The translations under genes and the position numbers were made by a program. DNA of 5,092 nucleotides from Sulfurovum sp. (GTDB lineage: Bacteria > Campylobacterota > Campylobacteria > Campylobacterales > Sulfurovaceae). The stretch is taken from assembly GCA_015661795.1 (NCBI GenBank), contig DQVJ01000121.1, forward strand, positions 1 to 5,092. Reading direction: 5' to 3'. Positions 1-5,092 of the stretch are shown here, one piece after another (the stretch's first letter is position 1; every line of letters begins with the position of its first letter). Below the pieces are notes generated by a model, which was given only the letters and a program-made list of their open reading frames with translations, did no database searches and had not been told where the DNA came from.

Positions 1-717
1 AGCGATGAAGAGACAGGCAGTGATGACAGTAAATATCTCTCAGCTGCTATTGCCAAAGAGTATGACTACTGTATGGTATTTGAAGCTGCTGGTGTGAAGG
101 AGGAGATCGTAGTAGGCCGTAAAGGTGTAGGAACATTCTTTGTCGACATTGAAGGCAAAGCTGCACATGCGGGAAACCATTATAGCGATGGTGCAGATGC
201 TAACCTTGAAGCTGCACATAAACTCATAGAACTTGTGGCTTTAACCAATCTTGATAAACAAACGACTGTTAATGTTGGAAAGTTAAAAGGTGGACTAGGT
301 GCTAACACCATCTCTCCACAGGCACATCTTACATTTGAATTACGGTACACAACAACAGATGAGAGAGACAGGGTACTCAACGCAATAGATAAAATCATGG
401 CTCATTCTCATGTTGAGGGTACCTCGTCAACACTCTCAGGAGGTATACAAAGAGATGTCATGCAACCTTCACCTGAGCAGATGGCATTTGTAGATAAAAT
501 CAACACACTGTGTAATATCAGTTTACCCACAGAAAAAAGAGGTGGTGTGAGTGATGCTAACGTCATATCGGCACAGGGTGTAGCAACTCTAGATGGCTGG
601 GGACCTTATGGAGATGGTGATCATACAGTCAACGAAAGAGCTTCAAAAAAAAGTTTTGAAGAACGCATTGAACTTGTGAGTCAAATACTGGGTCATTTTC
701 TAGAAGGGAAAATTTAG
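1..717 (+). CDS. M20 family metallopeptidase, carboxypeptidase G2-like (3' part, 5' end outside window)
   Basis: Reading frame 1 is open from the first base, so the gene starts upstream; 238 residues are visible and roughly the first third is missing. Family members are dinuclear zinc hydrolases that remove C-terminal amino acids, often glutamate, from peptides or folate-like amides. Seen in the sequence (visible-residue numbering): SDEETGS at 2-8, containing the general-base and metal-ligand Glu pair (E3, E4); VFEAAG with a further ligand Glu at 28; the GKAAHAG start of the dimerisation domain with His56; GGLGANTIS at about 97-105; and the C-terminal signature from GGVSDAN through LDGWGPYGDGDH, which supplies the last metal-ligand His at 208. 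The SDxN...LDG.G..G.G.H pattern favours the CPG2 branch over DapE or ArgE. All catalytic residues expected in this part are present, so the enzyme looks functional. Substrate and cell location cannot be told because the N-terminus is absent. It converges with the channel gene, whose stop lies 22 bases away. Confidence 0.93.
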   Translation, partial: SDEETGSDDSKYLSAAIAKEYDYCMVFEAAGVKEEIVVGRKGVGTFFVDIEGKAAHAGNHYSDGADANLEAAHKLIELVALTNLDKQTTVNVGKLKGGLGANTISPQAHLTFELRYTTTDERDRVLNAIDKIMAHSHVEGTSSTLSGGIQRDVMQPSPEQMAFVDKINTLCNISLPTEKRGGVSDANVISAQGVATLDGWGPYGDGDHTVNERASKKSFEERIELVSQILGHFLEGKI

Positions 718-743
718 TTACTGTATTTAATAATAGTAACTAA
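714..743. terminator. Bidirectional terminator hairpin between convergent genes
   Basis: An AT-rich inverted repeat pairs TTAGTTACT (714-722) with AGTAACTAA (735-743): nine perfect pairs, then a possible G-U and a T-A pair, leaving a loop of about 8 bases. It contains the TAG stop of the peptidase (715-717) and the minus-strand TAG stop of the channel gene (740-742). Reading leftward on the minus strand, the stem is followed by a short T-rich stretch (AAATTTTCCC); rightward the tail is only weakly T-rich. Its position suggests a shared terminator, but the low GC content of the stem leaves this uncertain. Confidence 0.5.
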
Positions 744-3004
744 TCTCCAATTTCAGATATGGGTTCCAGATTTACCATGACCATTTCAATTCCATTCTCC
801 CTTATCATCTGACCCATCTCTGTCACAATACGATGTCTCATATCACTATATTGCATCTCAGTCTTTGCTTTTATAAAAAAGCTCAAAGAAAAATTGATGC
901 CACGTTTAGTAAAGTCATTTACACCCGTCAGAATAATCTGAGAGTTATCGACATCTTTATGTTCATGTAAAAAAGTAGATAATTCTATATCGATTTTATC
1001 TAACACCTCCTTTGTAGTATGTAACGCAAAATAGAAATCTGTATCTATACGCATCGTGTTACGCTCGCTGTAATTATCTATCATTTCTTGGGTAACTTTA
1101 TTGTTAGGTATGGTCAATATTGTATCTTCGATGGTTCTTATCTTTGTAGATCGTATTCCAACATTGGTTATGAATCCAATATCTGAACCAATCCTTATAC
1201 GGTCACCGGTTTTGAAAGGTCTGTCTGCAATGATGATAGCAGATCCAAAAAAGTTGGCAATGGTGTCTTTAGCCGCAATGGCAAAAGCAAGTCCACCTAT
1301 TCCTAATCCTGCAACAACGGTTTGATATGGTATATTAAATATCTCTGCAACAGTAAATATCGCAAGGGTAATAATAAGTATCCTTAAAATACTCCCCGCA
1401 AGCGAAATGATGATTTCATCAATATTGGTAGAGGTTCTTTTCGCATGAATGAGCATCATTGCAAAAAGAATTGTAATGAGATTATAGGCGATCCATGTAA
1501 CTGAGACAACCATAAGAAGATGGGTAAAAGATTTTATGATGGAGAATATGATATTAGGAAGGCCTAGTTGATGGGCTCCATTAAGTAAAACCAGTGAAAA
1601 GGTACCTATTTGTACCGGCCTGATATACTGTAGAGTAATTTGCTCTACTGTCCATCTTTTGGTGATATAAAACCTTTTAAAAAAATATAATACTGCATAG
1701 CGTATAAGCCACCCAATACCTAAGGCAATCAACACAATGATTGAGAGTAAAATAATTTGCCATATTTCAGAATAATAAATTTTTTGTAGCAACCACGGGG
1801 ATATATGTTTTGCTGTACCCTTAAGTTGAAAGTAAAGATTATTCTCTTTGATTTCCTTTGTAGGAAATTTCATTTTCACACTTTCAATTTCATTATAGAG
1901 TTCATCGATGGTTCTAAGTGTTTCGGATGAAAACTGCCATATCGTTTTTCCTTCAACAGTATATGGTCTAAGCACGATATTGGCTTTTGGATGATAAAAA
2001 TGGACATAATCTTTTTTACTCTTGGGGTCATTTGGTATTTCCTGAAAAACGATATAAGAGATACGATCTAAAACACTTTTAAGATAATAGGCAAGCAATG
2101 GTGCCTGCCATGCATGTATAGCAGGATCTACCTCTGATAAGTTCAAAGTGGAGATCACATACTTTTTACCACCCTCTTCCCAACGATCATATTGTTCATA
2201 GAAAGTACGTATAGTATCTCGTGGAGTAGATAATAAAAGATTAGACTGTCCGTCAATCTCATACTTTCCTCTGGCAGTTAACAGTGCTTTAAGTGTTGCC
2301 TCAAGTGATGTCTCGTCAGGCAGCTTTATCATCCATTTTTCACTTACATGATCTTGTATGAAAGTAAGAGGTACGCGTACATCCGTACCCAATTGCTGTA
2401 ATAGAATCATATGACTTTCATCTGCATTTTCTTTAAAGAAGTCCAGTTTGTCTACAAGTGTTTCATCAATGATATCGAACAACTTACTTACAAGAGCAAG
2501 TTTAGCAGAATGCTTCAACTTATTTTGATCTTCCGAAAAGTAAATAATATTCATAGCTTTTACAAGCAAATCATAATTCCCTGCTCTCACTGCATTACCA
2601 AGTGCCAAGAAAGAGTAAAAAGCTTTTAAAGGGGAGTATTGATCTACCTCTACCGTATTTGATTTTCTCTTATCATCTACTCGGATTCCGGTGACCCATT
2701 CTCCATATTTTGTATTCCCAAAAAAAGATTTTTTATCCTCAGATATTGTAAATATAAGCTCATTTGTAACACCAAGTGCAGTGATAGTTCTTGCTTTTAA
2801 TGTATTATCTTGAATTTCTCCTCTTAAGATACCATGTGATGGCTCAAAAGTACCGTTTACATCAGAACCTTCTTGATTAAGTGACAAAATGTAAGCACCA
2901 TCACGCCAATTAACTTGCCACTTCCCTTCCCAAGAAACTTCAAATGAGCTAAGCATAGAAATAAAAAATAACCAGATTAGCAAGACTTTTATAAGTAAGT
3001 TCAT
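740..3004 (-). CDS. MscS-family mechanosensitive ion channel with large periplasmic N-terminal region
   Basis: This 754-residue protein belongs to the MscS small-conductance mechanosensitive channels, inner-membrane heptamers that open under tension and release solutes during osmotic downshock. Residues 1-20 form a signal peptide. Residues 22-110 look like a small beta domain (GKWQVNW, LNQEGSDVNGTF, GILRGEI). Residues 123-241 and 259-373 appear to be two diverged copies of one helical/beta unit. Hydrophobic helices lie at about 412-440, 484-518 and 531-556, with a weaker one at 463-480. The pore helix is at 561-592 (VVAGLGIGGLAFAIAAKDT), followed by the diagnostic beta domain RPFKTGDRIRIG...TIPNNKV...NYS (595-645) and the cytoplasmic alpha/beta domain to about 750. 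The core matches MscS closely; the total length resembles long relatives such as YbiO, but the N-terminal region is different. The start is supported by GAGGA (3011-3015) six bases upstream and by the signal peptide directly after it. It is monocistronic, with its own promoter. Ion selectivity and gating threshold cannot be read from the sequence. Confidence 0.93.
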   Translation of the reverse strand: MNLLIKVLLIWLFFISMLSSFEVSWEGKWQVNWRDGAYILSLNQEGSDVNGTFEPSHGILRGEIQDNTLKARTITALGVTNELIFTISEDKKSFFGNTKYGEWVTGIRVDDKRKSNTVEVDQYSPLKAFYSFLALGNAVRAGNYDLLVKAMNIIYFSEDQNKLKHSAKLALVSKLFDIIDETLVDKLDFFKENADESHMILLQQLGTDVRVPLTFIQDHVSEKWMIKLPDETSLEATLKALLTARGKYEIDGQSNLLLSTPRDTIRTFYEQYDRWEEGGKKYVISTLNLSEVDPAIHAWQAPLLAYYLKSVLDRISYIVFQEIPNDPKSKKDYVHFYHPKANIVLRPYTVEGKTIWQFSSETLRTIDELYNEIESVKMKFPTKEIKENNLYFQLKGTAKHISPWLLQKIYYSEIWQIILLSIIVLIALGIGWLIRYAVLYFFKRFYITKRWTVEQITLQYIRPVQIGTFSLVLLNGAHQLGLPNIIFSIIKSFTHLLMVVSVTWIAYNLITILFAMMLIHAKRTSTNIDEIIISLAGSILRILIITLAIFTVAEIFNIPYQTVVAGLGIGGLAFAIAAKDTIANFFGSAIIIADRPFKTGDRIRIGSDIGFITNVGIRSTKIRTIEDTILTIPNNKVTQEMIDNYSERNTMRIDTDFYFALHTTKEVLDKIDIELSTFLHEHKDVDNSQIILTGVNDFTKRGINFSLSFFIKAKTEMQYSDMRHRIVTEMGQMIRENGIEMVMVNLEPISEIGD

Positions 3005-3062
3005 CTCTGTTCCTCTTTTCAGGGTCAGTTTTAATTATAGTATATCAAAATTTCATCTTAGC
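3005..3062 (-). promoter_or_regulatory. Promoter and ribosome binding site of the MscS-family channel gene
   Basis: On the minus strand a perfect TATAAT lies at 3039-3034, preceded by TGATATAC. The position expected for a -35 box (around 3057-3062, GCTAAG) shows no match, which fits housekeeping promoters of Campylobacterota, where the -35 is weak or absent. Transcription would start near 3027, giving a leader of about 20 bases. The ribosome binding site GAGGA is at 3015-3011. The -10 lies about 19 bases past the stop of the TPR remnant, so the channel gene does not depend on that broken gene for expression. Confidence 0.6.
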
Positions 3063-3199
3063 ATACAGAAAAACTCTGTAAGCCTTTTAGTTTTTCTTCA
3101 TACATTTTACTTTTTTTCAGCGCACCTGTTTGCTTATAGTAATATGCCAAACCAGAGAATCTGCACATCACCATTATGCTGTTTATATGCCTCTTCAAG
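3058..3199 (-). pseudogene. Remnant of a TPR protein (C-terminal end only, frameshifted)
   Basis: The minus strand here encodes the last ~46 residues of a protein related to the TPR gene at the right edge of the window. From 3199 it reads LEEAYKQHNGDVQI. After a frame change near 3157 it reads SGLAYYYKQTGALKKSKM and continues to KLKGLQSFSVC, ending in a TAA at 3060-3058. The matching end of the intact protein is LEAIYPKHTGNVQVV, SGLVYYYQQIGESEKS and KLKALQHFEVR. By my hand alignment about 24 of 46 residues are identical. Without the frame change the frame stops almost at once (GILL then stop). The match is restored by assuming two lost bases or one gained base. Upstream of LEEAY a stop appears within eight codons and the similarity ends abruptly. 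The remnant has no start, promoter or N-terminal domain and is surely non-functional. It abuts the barrel remnant on the other strand. Confidence 0.8.
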
Positions 3200-3387
3200 G
3201 TGGGGCAGACATTACTTATGCTACTTCGGCAGGTATCATCTATACGATTAACGACTTACTCGATGTAGATGTAAAATATAAAGCAACATGGGTAGATTAT
3301 GAAGAAGGTACGCTAGGTACTCGTGACCATTTTGTTTATGATACTGTCACGCACGGACTCATCTTTGGTTTAAATTTTAAGTTTTAA
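3199..3387 (+). pseudogene. Remnant of an outer-membrane beta-barrel protein (C-terminal end only)
   Basis: About 62 residues before the TAA at 3385-3387 read as alternating polar and hydrophobic beta strands: GADITYATSAGIIYTI, then LLDVDVKYKATWVDY, then a turn and HFVYDTVTHGLIFGLNFKF. The final strand ends in an aromatic Phe, the C-terminal beta-signal recognised by the BAM complex in outer-membrane proteins. What remains is therefore the last three or four strands of a barrel. The open frame runs back to a TTG at 3130 and has an ATG at 3187, but neither has a ribosome binding site or signal peptide, and codons 3130-3198 lie antisense to the TPR remnant. The most economical reading is the 3' stump of a truncated gene. 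The parent family cannot be named from this piece. A small expressed protein is possible but unlikely, since it could not be exported. Confidence 0.68.
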
Positions 3388-3400
3388 ACTTATTCTATGA

Positions 3401-3425
3401 GAGGGGGGAGGTGAATGATCCCCTC
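3401..3425. terminator. GC-rich hairpin after the barrel remnant, possible terminator
   Basis: GAGGGG (3401-3406) pairs with CCCCTC (3420-3425) in six pairs around a loop of about 13 bases. It lies 13 bases after the stop of the barrel remnant and 15 bases beyond the stop of the convergent transpeptidase gene. It is the most GC-rich spot in this neighbourhood. Neither side has a good T-run, so it may be a weak or relic terminator. It would serve the transpeptidase on the minus strand and formerly the barrel gene on the plus strand. Confidence 0.42.
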
Positions 3426-3439
3426 AATCTTAGGTAACA

Positions 3440-4081
3440 TTACTCACCCATTTTTGGCATAACGGGAGGAAATGCTCTAATAGCTGCTTTTATATGTGCT
3501 GGTGTTTTTTCAGTCTCTTTGTACCCTGCTTTTAAGAGATCATAATATGCAAATGGCATAAAATGTTCTCTGGTGATAACCACTTTTGTTTTATCTTTTT
3601 TTGCCCAGTTAAACATACTTTTGGCACCTTTTGACCCTACATGAATACAACCATGAGACATGGCATCGTCATTACCCATATGTATAGCATGACCTCTATG
3701 TGTAAACCATAAAGAGAAATCCATATTGTTTATACCTTTTGGATCAGGATGGGCTTTTGACATGTAGAAACGCTCTTTTCTGAAAACATTAAAAATTCCT
3801 GATGGTGTTTCATGTCCTTTGGCACCTGAAGATATGATAGCAGCCCACCAAATAACACCATCACTATCTATGGCATAAGCTGCACCATCTGCTCCCTTTT
3901 CCCTAAGTGACACTACGATGTAATTTTGCCCTGAAAGATCAACAATCTTTTCTTGACCACTACTGCCTACAACAGCAAATTTTGATTTGCTTAAAGGGTG
4001 TACTTTACTCTTTGTATCTTCAGCATGCATAAACTGAATAGAGAACATAAAAATGAGTCCCATAGCTAAAAATTTTCGCAT
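3440..4081 (-). CDS. Exported L,D-transpeptidase (YkuD domain)
   Basis: This 213-residue protein belongs to the YkuD/ErfK L,D-transpeptidases, cysteine enzymes that form 3-3 peptidoglycan cross-links or attach proteins to peptidoglycan in the periplasm; some relatives act as L,D-carboxypeptidases. Residues 1-20 (MRKF, a hydrophobic core, then FMHA) form a signal peptide, probably cut after Ala20. The catalytic domain spans about 50-172. It shows the substrate-loop motif TPSGIF at 92-97, His134 in HAIHMG, and the nucleophile Cys145 in SHGCIHVG (142-149). The residue usually Arg after SHGC-I is His147 here. No LysM or other wall-binding domain is visible, and the tail from 173 is Lys- and Pro-rich. 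The ATG at 4081 was chosen because AAGGA (4089-4093) lies seven bases upstream and the signal peptide starts there. An in-frame TTG at 4105 would add eight residues but has no better site. The gene is divergent from the small lipoprotein gene. Confidence 0.9.
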   Translation of the reverse strand: MRKFLAMGLIFMFSIQFMHAEDTKSKVHPLSKSKFAVVGSSGQEKIVDLSGQNYIVVSLREKGADGAAYAIDSDGVIWWAAIISSGAKGHETPSGIFNVFRKERFYMSKAHPDPKGINNMDFSLWFTHRGHAIHMGNDDAMSHGCIHVGSKGAKSMFNWAKKDKTKVVITREHFMPFAYYDLLKAGYKETEKTPAHIKAAIRAFPPVMPKMGE

Positions 4082-4118
4082 ATAATTTTCCTTTTTTCCA
4101 ATCAATTTATAAATTATA
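4082..4118 (-). promoter_or_regulatory. Promoter and ribosome binding site of the L,D-transpeptidase gene
   Basis: On the minus strand a perfect TATAAT lies at 4118-4113 within GAATATAATTTATAAATT, in very AT-rich DNA, with no convincing -35. Transcription would begin near 4106, about 25 bases before the ATG. AAGGA at 4093-4089, seven bases before the ATG at 4081, fixes the start codon. Confidence 0.55.
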
Positions 4119-4160
4119 TTCTTTTAAGTGAAACTTATCATTAAAGAACTTATTTTTTGA

Positions 4161-4193
4161 TATAATTTTTTATATTATCAATTAAATTAAGGA
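4161..4193 (+). promoter_or_regulatory. Promoter and ribosome binding site of the small lipoprotein gene
   Basis: TATAAT at 4161-4166 follows a T-run (TATTTTTTGA, 4151-4160), the arrangement typical of Campylobacterota housekeeping promoters. Transcription would start around 4173. TTAAGGA ends at 4193, six bases before the ATG at 4200, a good ribosome binding site. The promoter is back to back with that of the transpeptidase; the two -10 boxes are about 43 bases apart. Confidence 0.6.
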
Positions 4194-4199
4194 AATAAA

Positions 4200-4442
4200 A
4201 TGACAAAAATAATTAATGTGTCCCTTGTTGCACTTACATCAATACTATTTACGGCATGTACGAGTTCAGCTATTCCAGAACCCGTACAAAGCCCAAATTT
4301 TAAAGAAGGTTCTCATGATGGTTGTGCAACTGCCAAAGGAGAATATTCTAAAGACTCTAGCTCTTTTAACAATAACAAAGATTATCAAGATGGATGGTAT
4401 CATGGGCGTAAAAAGTGTAATCCTACTCAAGCACAACTGTAG
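4200..4442 (+). CDS. Small lipoprotein of unknown function
   Basis: The 80-residue protein begins with a lipoprotein signal peptide: a Lys near the start, a hydrophobic stretch (VSLVALTSILF), then the lipobox-like FTAC, with lipidation expected at Cys20. The mature part is about 61 residues, short and polar. It carries two related motifs: FKEGSHDGCATAKGEY (34-49) and YQDGWYHGRKKC (62-73). Their Gly, Asp-Gly and Cys positions (Cys42, Cys73) suggest a duplicated element and possibly a disulfide in the periplasm. I know this G..DGC...Y..GW..G...C pattern from small uncharacterised Gram-negative lipoproteins but cannot assign a role. The residue after Cys20 is Thr, not Asp, so outer-membrane sorting is the default inference. 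It has its own promoter and a strong ribosome binding site. A second open frame (from 4216) overlaps it in another phase and looks like a shadow. Confidence 0.82.
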   Translation: MTKIINVSLVALTSILFTACTSSAIPEPVQSPNFKEGSHDGCATAKGEYSKDSSSFNNNKDYQDGWYHGRKKCNPTQAQL

Positions 4443-4464
4443 ACAAAATCTTTTCTATACTCAC

Positions 4465-4481
4465 AATAGAATTACTCTATT
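4465..4481. terminator. Short hairpin between convergent lipoprotein and TPR genes, possible terminator
   Basis: AATAGA (4465-4470) pairs with TCTATT (4476-4481) around the loop ATTAC. It sits in the 38-base gap between the lipoprotein stop (4440-4442) and the TPR gene stop (4481-4483), sharing one base with the latter. The six-pair AT-rich stem is weak and no long T-run follows, so the case rests mainly on location. Confidence 0.3.
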
Positions 4482-5092
4482 TATCTTACTTCAAAGTGCT
4501 GTAAAGCTTTGAGTTTTTTCTTAAATTCAGCACTTTTTTCACTTTCCCCTATTTGTTGATAGTAATATACCAATCCTGACACTACTTGCACATTGCCCGT
4601 ATGTTTTGGGTAAATAGCTTCAAGCACTTCCACTGCTTCTTTGGTATTCGTTTCACTTAATGCTACAGCATAGACATAAGAGAACCTAGTATTGTCTGGT
4701 TCTAGAGTATAGGCTTTTTTAAGTGCTTTTAAGGCTTTGCTCTTCTCTTTATTGCGTATATACCAAAGTCCTAATGCATGGTAAAGTATGCCAACATTAG
4801 GGACATTTTTGAGCCCTTTTTGTAACATCTCATATGCTTCTTCTTTTTTACCTTCTGAGAGTAAAAAATTACTGTAGTTCACATACACTGGCACAAATTT
4901 TTCTTGCAGTCTTAATGCTTCTATATATGCCTCTTCTGCTTTTCCCTTTTTACCTCTAGCCAAGTAAAAGAGTGCTAAAGAAAGCTGTGATTCTGGTCGT
5001 TCTGCGGTAAAGAGCAGTGTTTTTTCATAGTCTTCTAATGCAGTGAGTAGTAATTTTTTTCTTTTTTCGTCAAGTTGCCCCATGGGTACAGA
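4481..5092 (-). CDS. TPR-repeat protein, C-terminal part; probable tail of a multiheme c-type cytochrome (5' end outside window)
   Basis: The frame is open to the window edge (203 residues visible). A Met lies at 5083, but the three codons before it (Ser-Val-Pro) stay open and no ribosome binding site precedes it, so the gene very probably starts outside. Counting from that Met, five tetratricopeptide repeats are visible at about 30-63, 64-97, 98-131, 132-164 and 165-194. They have the usual small/aromatic spacing, for example SLALFYLARGKKGKAEEAY and YHALGLWYIRNKEKSKALK. TPRs form a helical scaffold for protein binding. The phrasing ALEDYEKTL...AERPESQLSLALFY...FVPVYVNYSNFL...YHALGLWYIR...DNTRFSYVYAVAL strongly recalls, from memory, the C-terminal TPR domain of periplasmic multiheme cytochromes that carry CxxCH motifs further N-terminal. 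No CxxCH lies in this window, so the cytochrome part is inference. A diverged, broken relative of its last repeat lies at 3058-3199 in the same orientation. Confidence 0.85.
   Translation of the reverse strand, partial: SVPMGQLDEKRKKLLLTALEDYEKTLLFTAERPESQLSLALFYLARGKKGKAEEAYIEALRLQEKFVPVYVNYSNFLLSEGKKEEAYEMLQKGLKNVPNVGILYHALGLWYIRNKEKSKALKALKKAYTLEPDNTRFSYVYAVALSETNTKEAVEVLEAIYPKHTGNVQVVSGLVYYYQQIGESEKSAEFKKKLKALQHFEVR

Noticed and set aside
180..398. Minus-strand open frame of 72 codons inside the M20 peptidase gene
   Set aside because: It lies wholly antisense to a strongly supported coding region with catalytic motifs and shows no ribosome binding site or recognisable domain.
1101..1325. 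Plus-strand open frame of 74 codons opposite the MscS pore and beta domain
   Set aside because: It is antisense to the best conserved part of the channel gene; its hydrophobic residues mirror the codons of the pore helix.
2411..2629. Plus-strand open frame of 72 codons opposite the channel N-terminal region
   Set aside because: A shadow of the channel gene, with no start signal and no recognisable protein.
3130..3387. An 85-codon plus-strand gene starting at TTG 3130
   Set aside because: Its first 23 codons are antisense to the TPR remnant; there is no ribosome binding site or signal peptide, although the C-terminus is an exported barrel. It is better read as a truncated barrel gene.
3005..3440. 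Insertion sequence or other mobile element as the cause of the gene remnants
   Set aside because: I found no terminal inverted repeats, target-site duplication or transposase fragment; a simple deletion explains the pattern.
3440..4105. Longer transpeptidase start at TTG 4105
   Set aside because: The ATG at 4081 has AAGGA seven bases upstream and begins the signal peptide directly; the longer form adds a polar stretch before it.
4216..4512. A 98-codon plus-strand frame overlapping the lipoprotein and the end of the TPR gene
   Set aside because: It is out of phase with the lipoprotein, which has a good ribosome binding site and lipobox, and it runs into the convergent TPR gene.
5081..5083. 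ATG at 5083 as the true start of the TPR gene
   Set aside because: The frame stays open to the window edge, no ribosome binding site precedes it, and related TPR tails belong to longer proteins.

Overview
The window is AT-rich and gene-dense. It looks like a chromosomal segment from a Gram-negative bacterium, most likely a Campylobacterota member of the Sulfurovum/Sulfurimonas kind. That assignment is an inference from base composition, strong TATAAT boxes without a clear -35 preceded by T- or A-rich DNA, and the mix of protein families. It was not confirmed by any search.

Layout, left to right. (1) Positions 1-717 (+) hold the 3' part of an M20 metallopeptidase of the carboxypeptidase G2 type. 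(2) Positions 740-3004 (-) encode a 754-residue MscS-family mechanosensitive channel with a large exported N-terminal region; the two genes converge on a hairpin that spans both stop codons. (3) Positions 3058-3387 contain no intact gene but two gene remnants joined back to back. One is the frameshifted C-terminal end of a TPR protein on the minus strand, and the other is the C-terminal end of an outer-membrane beta-barrel on the plus strand. (4) Positions 3440-4081 (-) encode an exported YkuD-type L,D-transpeptidase. (5) Positions 4200-4442 (+) encode an 80-residue lipoprotein, divergent from the transpeptidase. (6) Position 4481 to the window end (-) holds the C-terminal part of a TPR protein that resembles the TPR tails of multiheme c-type cytochromes.

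Four of the genes are predicted to act in or at the cell envelope: channel, transpeptidase, lipoprotein and probably the TPR/cytochrome protein. They are nevertheless transcribed as separate units from their own promoters, so a shared pathway is not shown.

The most interesting region is the debris at 3058-3387. The TPR remnant is a diverged relative (about half of the aligned residues identical) of the intact TPR gene at the right edge. The geometry of the two remnants is what one deletion removing the promoters and 5' halves of a divergent gene pair would leave. The channel protein also carries an apparent tandem duplication in its periplasmic region and an N-terminal small beta domain, an unusual architecture for the family. 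I found no mobile element, CRISPR array, tRNA or rRNA.
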